Assembly (NCBI GenBank): GCA_965153455.1
Contig: OZ234500.1
Span: 8,494,001 to 8,558,000 of the forward strand
Source: Sphagnum compactum
Lineage: Eukaryota > Bryophyta > Sphagnopsida > Sphagnales
Length of the DNA stretch: 64,000 nt
Direction: 5' to 3'
A program made the position numbers and the translations under genes. Positions 48,970-59,686 of this stretch are shown one piece after another (positions within the stretch are counted from its first letter, which is position 1; each line of letters starts with the position of its first letter). The notes under the pieces are model-generated. The model searched no databases and was not told the DNA's origin. It worked only from the letters and a program-made list of their open reading frames with translations.

Positions 48970-49145
48970 TTGTGCCACGTGGCACCTAGGCTAGGCCTAG
49001 GTTAGGCCACTTATAGCCTAATTACGTGCCTAAGGTATCTAGGCTAATTTCATGCTAGGCCATTTATAATAGGCCATGCGACACCTAGGTTAAGCCTAGG
49101 CCACCTAGCCATAAGTCTAGCCTAGGTAGGTAGGTAGGTCTAGGT
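48970..49145 (+). repeat. AGGCCTA/CCTAGG low-complexity segment
   Basis: Irregular repeats of CTAGGCCTAGG, TTAGGCCA and GCCTAGGTAGG pass into TAGG repeats. Composition is unlike the flanks. No coding content. Confidence 0.7.
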
Positions 49146-49539
49146 CTAAAACTTTTATAACAAAATGTTATATTATTTTAAGTTTAGCCTTTTGGGTGGA
49201 GCTTATGTGATTAGCTCCTCCCATATGGCAATTGAAAAAATTAAATGTGTTCACTCCACCAAACCAACCTAGTTATATAATTTGTAAACTTGAAAAGAAA
49301 GACAAACAATATGGGATAAAATTTTAGTTCAACCTAGTCGCATAGTTGTCGCCTAGTTGTAACTATTCCCTAGCACATATTATTACATAGCCTACCTACT
49401 AAGTAGCATAAGTTCTTACTAGGTACCTATTTAGATAATATTTATTTTAAGTATATATTTAAATAGCCTATACATAATTATTTATTCTGAATACCTATTT
49501 AAATAATTTTAAAATGATTATTTATAATTAAATAACCTA

Positions 49540-49632
49540 TTAGGTAGCTAATGGGTATGTAGATATATATGTATGTAGGTACTTACTAAATAGTACATAA
49601 GTAGGTAGGAGGTAGGTAGGTAGGTAGGGTGT
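49540..49632 (+). repeat. TAGG tetranucleotide array
   Basis: GTAGGTAGGAGGTAGG and related words, preceded by AT-rich sequence similar in texture to the 23.2-24.3 kb island. Confidence 0.75.
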
Positions 49633-50128
49633 ATGGGTAGTTGTAAATTAAAGTGTTCACAAAATCATGTAACGAGCTAATTTTTTGCACCTCTATGGTT
49701 TCAAATGTATGATGCATGTATTTGTTATAATAATTATTTTAAAGTGACTTAATTTAATGATTCTAACTACATTTACTTATGAAAGAAAAAAAAACAAATC
49801 AAAACAATATAAACATTTCAAATGAAGAACTTTTTAATTTGAGCCCTTGAAATGTAATAGTACACAAAGGGTGTGAATATGACTCACAATTGCCAAAATT
49901 TACATTGATGGAGTCATTTATTAGCCTTACATCTCTTAAATGTCATGAGAAATTCAAAATAAAGGTTTCCAAACCATTTTCAAGATGACATTGAAATATA
50001 AGGACTTTATTGAAAAAAATAATGAAATAGTTCTATGAAGCCCTTTTGGACATGATTTTAGTGGAATTTATGGGGATAACTATCAGACACTTGCAGGGTA
50101 TCATGAGGAAAATAAAAACTAACATGAG

Positions 50129-50180
50129 CATTTTGAAAAGTGAAATGCCTATGTCTGCTGGCATTTTGCTTTTCAAAATG
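50129..50180. repeat. Stem-loop, 21-nt arms, 10-nt loop (copy A)
   Basis: CATTTTGAAAAGTGAAATGC plus one base (50,129-50,149) is inverted at 50,160-50,180 with 19 of 21 matches; the loop is TATGTCTGCT. The arms are identical in copy B. Pairing does not extend outward, so the hairpin is only about 52 nt long, short for a plant microRNA precursor. It may be a remnant of an inserted inverted-repeat element or a transcript-end structure. Confidence 0.8.
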
Positions 50181-51612
50181 TCCTGCAAACTTTTACGCTC
50201 TGTAAGAGTATCTCCAGATACACTACAAGAAATGAAATGCCTACTGTAAGTGTGGGGAATGGAGACCACTAATTTTTGATCATGGGTCTGGTAAACGTCG
50301 TCATTTGAACTTGACTGAAGCACAAAGATGGTTCATCCACATTTCCAAATTAATCGTCTCTATCTCTCCCCTCTCACAGAGTGTCTAGAACTCATAAGAA
50401 AATACCAACAAGAAGATGTTCAAGCACAGATGAATAACTAATTTAATGAGTTTCCAAACTATATGGGTATATGATCCCTTAATTGATTTCTGGCTTCTAC
50501 ATATCCTACCTAGGCAAATATGGGATCTAATGGATTGACGAATCTGCCTGATTCATGAAGGCAAATTAATACCTTTATATGTGGGCTTAATTAATTAGAT
50601 GCTGTGGAAGGTTTATTTTATTCCTGGTTAGATTATTAGTAGTTTCTCTGGGCGTCAAGAATATACAATTTATGTTAGCCTGAACATAAATGAACGATTG
50701 TGAATAATCTTGAACTTGTTTTGGCCTCAAATTAGTGCTCTATAACTTAAGTTCCACTAGTACTAAGTTTCACATCTAGTTTTGTATTGCATCTCAGCAA
50801 GATCGAAGGGGTTTGATTAAATATATCCATTGAGGCCATTTGTAACTTATGGATCCACCGTGGTTGAAACTAAAATAAGATAAAATTCCAAGAGAGGTTA
50901 AGTGGTCAGAGACAGAACTGTCAACGACAAGATTTCTAATGGCATAATTAAGAATCGATTAAGTTCCTGAATTGATCTTGCAGCATTATATACTCTGTGT
51001 AGTATGCAGATCATCAGGTCCACATGCAGTCGACACTAAAAAAAAATTCCAGCATTTTTAAAAGTAGATTATGCGTGTACCAGCTATAACTGATATGCAG
51101 CTCGCACTTACAAAAGGATCCAGTAAATTTCAAAGACATACGCGGTACATGGGGTTGGCACACATGAATTCAGCAGCACTATTATATAATATCATATTAA
51201 TATGGATCCAATGCTGATCCCAATATGGACAAAGGTCGAAGAATCGCAATATGGCGATCCTCATCTCAGCTAGATATTGTAGTAGCTATATATACGTCTA
51301 CGCAAGTAGCTTGGGGCTAAAATCTCTAGTGCAAATTACTTGCTTGTTGCATATTATATCCTAATCGGATCTATAAGGGCTCACAACAAAAAGGAAAAAA
51401 AAAAACCAGGACATCGAGTAAGAACCATGAGTGATTGATTGTGGCTACACTCTGCTAGCTGTAGACTCTAGTGAAATCACGACGCCAAAATCTTGCGGGA
51501 GACAAATTTTGCTTCTCTTTAACTACCCCAATTTCAACTTCTTTAAGATGCTGGATCGTGACAGAATTAGCAGCTCATGGTGCAACACGCTCCTGAATGG
51601 CAACCTCATGCA

Positions 51613-52110
51613 TCAATAACCATTGCCGCAATAGGGGCAAGGAAAAGTCTTACAGCGATGGGTATCTGGGTAGCTGAAAATAGGGATGGGATATGATTCA
51701 TCTGCGTGCGACTTTTCAACAGAATTGAACTTCCGGCCTGCATCGATCAATAGCGCCGCCTGTCGCTGACCGTAGTACATTGAGCAGGGAAATCTTGTGC
51801 CGCGGTGCAGCCGCGTGAGATCTGCAGGAATAGCGATAGCAGACGAATAACCATCTGAGGATCCCCCTCTGCGACTACCACCGGAGTCATCGGCGCCGCC
51901 CAGTTGCGGCGAATTGACAAACTCTTGCGCAACTTGAAGATCCCTGTCAGAGGCGAACACAGAAACGTGCGTACGACCCTGACGTCGACCTCTTCTCGAC
52001 GATCCGCAATAATCGCACGAAGAACCCGGAGTACACTGGCAGTTGTGTGGCGGATCACCGTAGGTAATCAGCATAGACTTCTTCTGAGCAGCAATAGTCA
52101 TGATTGCCAT
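51613..52110 (-). CDS. Cysteine-rich protein of unknown family, copy A (165 aa)
   Basis: A single-exon minus-strand frame of 165 codons starts MAIMTIAAQKKSMLITYGDP. Seven cysteines occur in groups: NCQC near residue 24, SSCDYC near 32, FPCSMY near 108 and the C-terminal HRCKTFPCPYCGNGY. The C-x2-C and C-x4-C-x2-C spacing suggests metal binding. A basic SRRGRRQGR stretch follows the second pair; the middle is rich in Gly, Ser and Asp (GGADDSGGSRRGGSSDGYSS). No signal peptide or membrane segment is evident. The first Met is preferred because upstream is a long leader with stops. Codon usage is much more GC-rich than surrounding DNA. A TATA box lies about 535 bp upstream. The frame is preserved in copy B. 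I do not recognise the family and assign no function. Confidence 0.6.
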   Translation of the reverse strand: MAIMTIAAQKKSMLITYGDPPHNCQCTPGSSCDYCGSSRRGRRQGRTHVSVFASDRDLQVAQEFVNSPQLGGADDSGGSRRGGSSDGYSSAIAIPADLTRLHRGTRFPCSMYYGQRQAALLIDAGRKFNSVEKSHADESYPIPIFSYPDTHRCKTFPCPYCGNGY

Positions 52111-52635
52111 CTCGTGAGAAGGTAATATGGTGTATGTGTAGGATTCACAAGAAATAAAAAGAGTGTTACTGGAATCTACGAGATCACTTAAGGGAAGTGT
52201 CCACTACACAAGCTTAAACAGAAACCGTATCCGGGAACCTTCAGCAATCTCACAAATGGGGAAGTCGCGAAATTTGCAATTTCAGATCAGAGCTGCATGT
52301 ACTGTACGGTTCAGAGTACTGGACTTGCACCGGAGGAATTGCTGATGTAATTCCGAGTCGACGGGATAAGAGAGGGCAGGCAAGAGACAAAGAATTAGAG
52401 CTGGAAGTTGGTGCAACCTGAGCTTGAATGAATCGAGGAAGCCACACTCAGAAAGCAATGCTGGAGCTTAGAAAGAAAAATTGGAATCTCAGATTAAAGC
52501 TGTGTGTATAACTCAGACATTCAATAGACCTGAAGGAGAATTGCTGGGGATATGAGAGGGCAGGCTGCAGTGAGCATGAGGCGCAACGAAATTAGGGATG
52601 AATAGCTTATGAAGAACTTGCCAGTCTCTTCTGGA
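52111..52635 (-). other. Long leader of the cysteine-rich ORF, possibly with a 5' UTR intron
   Basis: Between the TATA box (52,644-52,652) and the ATG (52,110) lie about 500 bp with short frames and stops in all phases on the minus strand. They include pyrimidine-rich stretches and TACACACAG and GTGCAAG sites that could serve as acceptor and donor. The leader is duplicated in copy B at least to 64,000. It contains an internal diverged direct repeat (52,278-52,385 and 52,486-52,567). Confidence 0.4.
52278..52567. repeat. Diverged direct repeat within the leader
   Basis: AATTTCAGATCAGAGCTG...GGAGGAATTGCTG...GAGAGGGCAGGC (52,278-52,385) corresponds to AATCTCAGATTAAAGCTG...AGGAGAATTGCTG...GAGAGGGCAGGC (52,486-52,567). 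Matches are concentrated at the two ends. Copy B shows the same pair, so the internal duplication is older than the 2.5-kb duplication. Confidence 0.6.
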
Positions 52636-52643
52636 GGAACTAG

Positions 52644-52652
52644 CTTATATAG
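52644..52652 (-). promoter_or_regulatory. TATA box for the cysteine-rich ORF, copy A
   Basis: CTATATAAG on the minus strand is a good plant TATA box. A transcript starting about 30 bp downstream would have a leader of roughly 500 nt before the ATG at 52,110. The GCAGCTGCTGCA-rich sequence just upstream is GC-richer than the region. The corresponding part of copy B lies beyond the window. Confidence 0.5.
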
Positions 52653-52654
52653 AG

Positions 52655-54800
52655 AACTGATCAGTGCAGCAGCTGCAGCAGATGGTATTACGTCGATCTC
52701 TGCACGAAAATTCATTAGAGCTGCTGCAGTGATGATGAGAAGTAATTTCCTGACAATTGAGGCATTCGTCGGGCATGACGGGACTACTAGAGATCGCTGC
52801 TAGGCAGCTCATCTTTGGATTCTGAGAAAGTACAGATCAACTAGTACAGGACTAGTCGCCAACATCAGTGAAGTTCCAAAATTCGAAGTCCTTGGGGGAG
52901 GGAGACCAGATCACTAGTGGAGTGTGACGTTTGTTTAGCAAGATTCCTGTCTGTTGCTTAAGAAGGATTTGGAAAGTGGATGAGACAAATTAATCAGCAG
53001 CTGCAAATCATGGTCGTAGTTCTCGACCAGTGCCATTCTGGGCAAATCTATTACGTTTTTAGGGGCCACGTTTAAACAAGAATCACGAAGCGATGGTGGG
53101 TAACCACGAGAATTGTTTTGTTGTTGTTGTGGGGGAGTCGGAACTAGTGGTGACCCATTGACATTCTCCTTACAGTAAATGGGATTTTGTCTGAAGTTAC
53201 GACAAACAACAGTTGTGCTTTCTGGTCGGTCAAAACTACGGAACTTCTCCTCGATTCCAATGTCTATTTTTGAGCTTTGTCAAATGTTCTGGCCCTCCGG
53301 GTACCATTCGTCAAATGCCTAGGTGACGGGGTTGCAGCCTGTACTTGGGACTCTAGAATGCCCCTAAATTATACCCTTCCACGGAGTATTCACGAGTAGT
53401 TATGGAAATTGAAGAACATATCGAGGCTTTGAAGATCACGCGTGCTAAGCAAATATCAATTATCTACAGTTTTCTTTTGGGCTGATCAGTTCTGAGTCTC
53501 CAACCTAGATTAATTAAAATAGGGCTAAAACTTTGGTGTGAATAAGTTTGGAGTAGATTGAATTTGGGGGTTATTATCCAGTACAGAACTTTGGACCTAT
53601 ATTCTAATTGTTTGATAGTTCTAAGTAGTTATGATTAGGTTGAGCAATGATCTCATGGTGTACAATTAACCATTACATCAACAATATAATAAGAGTTCAC
53701 AAAATAAATAAATTATGTTTTTCTTTTGTTAATGGGTCACGATTAGATCATCCCCAATCATCTCTATTAGATATATCCCCTCTCACACCTTGTGTATCCA
53801 CGCTTATAAAGTTTCCTTGTCTTTTGTTCACCTCTTGTCTGTATATGAAAAAACCCCCACTTGGTCGCATGTGGCTTCCCGCAGTTATCATGGTTGACAG
53901 TACCATGGTCAAATTAAGGATGTGGCCCACCCCGGCCGCCACATCCTGACGTGGTGAGGCTACTTCCCAATTAGCTAGTCCCAGTTAATACCTGTATAGG
54001 AGTCGGCAGAATGATTAGAAAGTCAGAGTCCCAACTTTTAATATTGGTTTTGCATAATCAGTTGCTCTTTAGAGCATCTCCACCTACAGTAGTAGTATGG
54101 CCTATGCACTATATATTGGATGCAATATAGAAATGAAATAGGGTGAAACTCAGTTTGGGCCTGTACAAATACCCACATTCCCTCCAAGATGGAGAGTAAA
54201 TTGAAATGACTGCTTTTTATTGGCTCATGTGGTAACATTTAAACAATTGCTCACTCTATAAAGTCCACAATTTCATGTTTATGGGTGTGGACAAGGGAAT
54301 AACTAACACTAGAGCTATGTTGGATATAGTAAACACTGACAGAAGGCCCAAATAGGGGGTGTGGATGGAGATGTTGTTACAGGGCCCGAGATCTATCTCC
54401 TGCATTCTAATGATACTTTGAAAATAATACTAATTTGGCTTGTAATGGTACCTAGATCAAAATACTATAATGTTTGTTAGAAACTAATTTCTATCATCGG
54501 ATTCCTGCTTATTTCCTCCTTTTGACTTTGCAAAGACAAGACCAACCGTCCTCATGGATGTGGTTTCTTTTCTTTTTATCTTTTAAAAAAAATTATTCAT
54601 TATTATTATTTTAAAGAACGTAGTTTGTAAGATGTAGAAGTCGTAATTTCGGAGTTCTGAGTTGATACCTGGGGGAGGCATTTAGGTGCACGTTATTGTA
54701 CCATCCAATATTCCTGCCGACAAGAAGACTCATCGTATCGCCATCTGGAGGACTTCGCTTTAAGTAGCTGCTACATTCTAACATGCCTCTGATCCTCAAA
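52655..54800. other. No gene recognised; mixed-composition flank
   Basis: Short overlapping frames (52,609-52,803 plus; 53,647-53,949 plus; 53,748-53,942 minus) have no recognisable motifs. Composition is less AT-rich than average, so upstream regulatory DNA of the minus-strand ORF may extend here. TTAGAGCATCTCCACC at 54,071 resembles a common plant MITE end, but no inverted partner was found. Confidence 0.4.
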
Positions 54801-54810
54801 CTGGTTGGCT

Positions 54811-54990
54811 TTCTTTTATGATGTAGTCAAAGTGGCAATCATCCAGAAATTGATTTAGCCAAATTTGCTCCATACTACATATGAAAGTAGAACAAAAGGC
54901 AGATTCTTTATATATTCTTGGCTACCTACTAGAATTATCATAAAAACCCGGGGGTTTGAATTTTTTCTCCTGTGAAATCTGACCTCACAA
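54811..54990 (+). repeat. Dispersed repeat family D, copy 4
   Basis: ATGATGTAGTCAAAGTGGC, then AATCATCCAGAAATTGATTT, then AGCCAAATTTGCT, then ATATGAAAGTAGAACAA, then CTTTATATATTCTTGGCTAC, then C and a T-rich tail with GTTTGAATTTTTTCTCC. The word order matches the loci at 14.36, 28.7 and 29.78 kb. Confidence 0.6.
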
Positions 54991-55900
54991 ATTTAGGCCA
55001 TTTTCTCCATAAAAAATGGTTTGTAAAATGGTACCCTGCAGGCCACAAAATGTACCAGTGGCTACAAATTTTTGTATTTGTGCATTTCTGCAGCTGGGTT
55101 TCGTATTTTCGTGTCAGAAGCAGGGGGGGACTAATTTCTCCAAATAGGGAGTTACGTCACCCTGAGCAGGTAATTGTGTGCAACCTGAGTAGAAAGCATC
55201 TTGCCATCTTTTGTCAGTTATATAAATTATAACGTGCTCCCAATTTGTCAAAATTGAAATTCATATACTTACATTTGACTACCAAAAATGTTGAAATATT
55301 TGCAGTTCACATCCTCCAGTTTTAACCAGGAGGAGTTCAACTTGGACGTAGGAGGGATATTCCGTGTAAAATAAGAACCGACAAAGGGGCCGTTCTGTAC
55401 ATTCAGTTCCCACCTCACAGCAGGCCGTCATATGTCCAAAACAACCCCATTCTCAGTCCTTATCTGATATTTTTAATATATGGTCCCATATATTGGTTAT
55501 TCAATAGAATAATATTCTAATTATTTTTCTAATAATATTTTGATATGTTCAAAATTAAAATACTGGGTATGCATTATTAAAATTATTAAATTAAAAAACA
55601 TATATTTAGAATTTTATACTAAGTATTTATTGTTAGTAGGTTCAATTAATAGGATGGACATGATGCAATTTATAATAAAATTTGGAAATAAAAGGAGATA
55701 GGATTAATGAAGTAATATGTACTTGTCAAGACAAAGAGTTGACAAAGGCCTAAATGAAACAATTTGATGGTCCACTTATGTGAGTTGCAATGGACACTTG
55801 GTTCACTTGAAATCTAAACCCAAAAGTTCAGTTTTTTAAAAATATTTTTTCTCAAATAAACCAAATGTCCAATCTATAATTGTTTTATGAGTGTTCAAAC
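54991..55900. other. No gene recognised
   Basis: The frame at 54,972-55,232 (86 codons, plus) is ordinary in composition but has no splice context and no family. The remainder is AT-rich. Confidence 0.4.
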
Positions 55901-55924
55901 AATCTATTTTTGTTTGCATGCAAA

Positions 55925-56060
55925 CATGCCTGGGATGAAACCCTGGGGTTTGGAAATCCGTGGGATGAACAACTGCAAGATGGAGACCCCCAAGATGAAA
56001 AGTCCCAGGATGAAAACATATGGGATGGAACCCAACGGATGAAGAAGAAAGAAAAGAAAC
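55925..56060 (+). repeat. Degenerate GGGATGAAA minisatellite
   Basis: About seven spaced copies of a GGGATGAA or AGGATGAA core with CCC or CCA linkers. The overlapping frame translates as repeated W/Q-D-E/G motifs and is probably a repeat translation. A T/C-rich stretch follows (56,085-56,210). Confidence 0.65.
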
Positions 56061-56214
56061 GTCGGTTAAGGTTTTAGTGGTGTTTTTCCATTTCTCCTTC
56101 TCCCATCACTTCATCTTCTCTCATCCCACTCTATCTTTTCTCTCCTCATTGTTCCACATTGCCATCTTTGTGAGTTCGTTTCCTTATTTTTCCTTCTTTT
56201 CTCTATAGAATTCA

Positions 56215-57215
56215 CGTAGGAGTTTGGATTTTCTTACGTCAATTCAAACAATTTCAAAACAACCACATTGACGAACATTCTTGAGCACGTGTGACTTATT
56301 ATCTTCACCCTAGGTTTAAGGTTTGACAATACTTTACAACGGGTTCAAAATGGTGTTACATGATTAGAAGTTTGACACACAATTTATGACTTAGTTAATA
56401 GCATTTGGTTCTAATGGTCTTTGATTGTGGAAATTAAAGTTTACAACCAAGAACTTCCATTTGACATAAAAAATCAAGTTCACACACACATTCATAACAA
56501 TTCCATTATGATCAAAAGATTATTAGTTCTAGGTTTTACATTAGATTGAAAATCACAAGGGTTTAACGACTTGTAGCCTAAAAGCTAATCCCAAATTCTA
56601 ATGGGAATCTAACGGTGTGATTAAAAGAATTGGAATCACAATGACATGTTATCCAATTCCAACCCTTTTTTAATCTCTAGTGCACTAATTCTACAATCCT
56701 TAATTGATGACTCTAAAACTCTACACATGTAATTCTACCTTGCTAAGCTACTGTCAACGAATTATGAACTGAAAACAAGGAGGGAGAAGGTGAAGGTGAT
56801 TTCTCAAGGTGGTTGGTGATTTGCTGAGTTATTGTCGAATTGACCCCTACTCATTCCTTGCATGATTTTTTCTAATTTCGCACTCCGATCTTGTTGATTG
56901 TTTGGCTTCTATTCTAAAATTGTTTTTAAAATTCAAGTTGATCCAATGATGGATCAAAGAGATATTATAATTGAAAATAATAATCCTGAAACTATTTGAT
57001 AGTCTTGGGCCCGATTCACTTTTAATTCTTACGACCCTTTTTTAAATACTCAAATTGAGGTCTATAAAGCTTGCAAACTTCCTCAACTCCTCAATAAGTC
57101 ATGCCTAAATTTTCAACACAATCCAAACTCTAAAACTTCCAATAGCTTGCTATGGTTGTCTAATCACATTTTGATCTCATTTCATATTCTCACCTATTTC
57201 TTTCTTGTCCTTTTA
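56215..57215. other. No gene recognised
   Basis: AT-rich DNA with no frame above 60 codons and no repeat structure that I could support. Confidence 0.45.
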
Positions 57216-57319
57216 ATTTTATCATTTGATTTTTCTGTTGTTGGCTACCTCTCTCCTATGGTTCTCACATCACATACATTTCAATTTTCATGCAAGTGTG
57301 AGAAAGAAACTCCAAAAAA

Positions 57320-57840
57320 ATAAAGTTGCCCTTTCAAGGAACCCTCCATCTTCCAAGGTGAACCTCTTGCCCTTGGCCATAGAAAATGCAACAATCCTTT
57401 CCAATTTTCCCTCCTCCAATCAATGGCCTTTTTCCAATCTTTGATCCAATGATAATTGGAGGGGATGGTTCATTCACTAATCAACCCAAGAGGAAATTTC
57501 CCTATGTAATGGAATTATTTGTTCCCTCTTCCACATCTAGATTTGTCTCCCTTCATCTTCTAATCTTGATCCATCATCCATAAGCTTGGGTGAAAGGTCA
57601 TTATTTTTCATCACCAAAAGAGGTTCAATTTTCCATCTTAAGTGGGCCGCACCATTTTCCCCTTATATACCATGAATGGCCTTTCTTCTGTGACCAATGA
57701 AAATAAGGGAAAATCCTTTCCTTGGTTCCTCCCCCAATCAATTATTCCTTTGATTTTGATGGACCAATGAAGATTGAAGGAGGTCCATCCTTTAACCCCT
57801 CCACCAATTGTATGAAGATGAGAATACTCCATCCAATGAA
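57320..57840 (+). repeat. Degenerate CCAATCAATGG / TCCTTTCC repeat region
   Basis: Words such as CCTCCAATCAATGG, CCAATGA, AATCCTTTCC, TTCCTCCCCCAATCAATT and GACCAATGAA recur irregularly over about 500 bp. Frames of 64-72 codons here share the biased composition and are not called. Confidence 0.45.
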
Positions 57841-57844
57841 ATTA

Positions 57845-59105
57845 ATCCTATTTTGATCATGATAAACTTCTTCACTCTTGGATGCTTAAGGTGAAAATTT
57901 TCATCTAGATGAAAATTACCTTTTTCTTAAACCCCTTTTATTATCCTTTACCTAATCTCCTTTCCCTTTAATGCATCCTCCTATATCACACATTTGATCC
58001 CTTCTAATTTTTTGTGATAACCATGAATTTCACCATGGTTAATTCTCTTAAAGACTTAATCATCCATGTAACAAAAAAAAAAAAGTCTTAATTATGAAAA
58101 TAATTTGCGCACTGTTACAATTCAACCACCCACCATTTCCTAACCTAACCTTTTAAGTACTTAAATGTTTTCTTCGAACCACAAGCATCACTATTGACAC
58201 TATGGTGCGATGTAATTCAAAATCACACGAGGCTCAAATTGCTTGAGCTCCTAAAATATCTTCTAATCTTTCATTGGAATTAAATGTAATACATGTTCCC
58301 AGGCTTGAAAAAGAAATAGGTGGATGTTGGGTGTGCCCTTAAGTTGAATTCAAGTTCATCACCCGACCTTGGCATTAAAGGTTGGGAGTTGACTCACACT
58401 CCTTGGTGTTAGTCTTGGAAGTTGAACCGATTGTAGCTGACGAACCCGAGATCATGTACAAAAGTGTTTTTGAAGGTGAGGAAGCTACAATGATAGTGTG
58501 GTTTGCAATTCCTGGCGTTGGGCATTATCGTTGGTTGCGAGGTTCAATGTTTCAAGTCGAAGTAGAGCAAAGGGCTGAGATTTTTGCTTGCATTATGCGT
58601 TGTGTCTTTGGATTTTTGTCATTACAATAATGAATTATGATGCTAGTGGTTTAGAAGTAGAAGAACATATTCTTCTAGAACACCTATCAAGCCTATAACA
58701 ACTTTGTAACACCATAGTTGAAGATGTTTAATCCCTAAGCCTACTTGTGGTTGATTGTAGCCTTAACTAGCATCATTGTCTACTTTTCAATAAACTGGCA
58801 TCATTACCTTTTCTCTTACTCAAAGCTTCCTATTTGCATTGTTCCACATCTTTAATCTAATTCCGTCAAGCTTAATCCACTTAACTAATATTCCCAAAAT
58901 GAACTGAAATTCCATCTAATCTTGGAAAAAATAACTAAAATGAACTTACCAACATTTCAACTAACTAAATACCCATTTCCTTAAATCCATTATTTAACAC
59001 CTATTTTTTGGAAATTTACAAATTAATGATCATTCACCATTAAACTTATTATTAAATTACAACATCTATAATATACTCACTAATTTGGGGTTCACAATGT
59101 GTGAG
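57845..59105. other. No gene recognised; one uncertain frame
   Basis: A plus-strand frame at 58,382-58,630 (82 codons: VVLEVEPIVADEPE-like start, then GEEATMIVWFAIPGVGHYRW) is protein-like and ends in TAA. It has no splice signals or homologue I can recall. It might be a relic of a transposon ORF. Confidence 0.3.
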
Positions 59106-59109
59106 AAAT

Positions 59110-59660
59110 AGTGGTAAGTTTTTTTCAACTTTCTTCCTTTTTTTTATTCAATTTTCTTTTTTTCTATTCTTTTCAAGTTACTTCCTTTTTCTTCATTTTG
59201 TCCATTCCATGCCTATTTTTTCAATGCAGTTCGCAGAAAAATTGTAACTTCTCTTTTTCCTCTCTTACTTTTATTTTTTTCTTTCACTCCTTCTCTATTT
59301 TTGACCCAATGTTTTTTCTGCAATGGAATTTGCGAACAAGGGTGCCTCTTGTCTTTCCTAGAAGGCTTGTCCTAGGTCTATTTTTTTTTTTCATTCCTTC
59401 AACCCTCGACTTTCTGCTTTTCTCTTCATTCCAATTTGCGAACATTGCATAATATGTTGTTCTTCACCTTCTGCACTAAATCCCTTGTCTTTTTTATTTC
59501 TCCCAATGGGTCCAATCTTTACTTTCTCCTTTATTTTTCATTCCAATGTGCAAGCCCATGTCCTCTCTTGTTCTTGTGTCCACTTCTTTTATCTTTTCCG
59601 GTTCTCATAATACAAAAATATCCTGCATCTCTACAACCTATTCACATTTTTCACTTGCAT
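59110..59660 (+). repeat. Polypyrimidine-rich tract (about 550 bp)
   Basis: The plus strand is almost all T and C, with TTTTCTTTTTTTC-type runs; the hydrophobic frames across it (59,111-59,755) are composition artefacts. It lies immediately downstream, on the minus strand, of the basic ORF at 59.69-60.07 kb, so that transcript would run into a purine-rich 3' region. Confidence 0.7.
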
Positions 59661-59686
59661 TGAACCTAAAACCTTTTCTCTTTCTC

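Larger units (their letters stand above)
50022..52565. repeat. Segmental duplication, copy A (at least 2.5 kb)
   Basis: From ATGAAATAGTTCTATGAAG at 50,022 the sequence matches 61,453 onward in direct orientation, offset 11,431 at the left and 11,435 further right after small indels. By eye divergence is around 2 percent in both coding and non-coding parts. Left of 50,022 the sequences are unrelated. The right boundary cannot be determined because copy B reaches the window end. Copy A is shown to be homologous to 52,565 and probably further. It holds a stem-loop, the 3' region, coding frame and leader of the minus-strand ORF. Confidence 0.95.

Noticed and set aside
50129-50180. Calling the stem-loop a microRNA gene
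   Set aside because: Pairing stops at the 21-nt arms and the hairpin is only about 52 nt long; without small-RNA data the label is unsupported.
51747-52125. Alternative frames overlapping the cysteine-rich ORF on either strand
   Set aside because: They are shorter and have less regular composition; the 165-codon frame is the longest and best preserved between copies.
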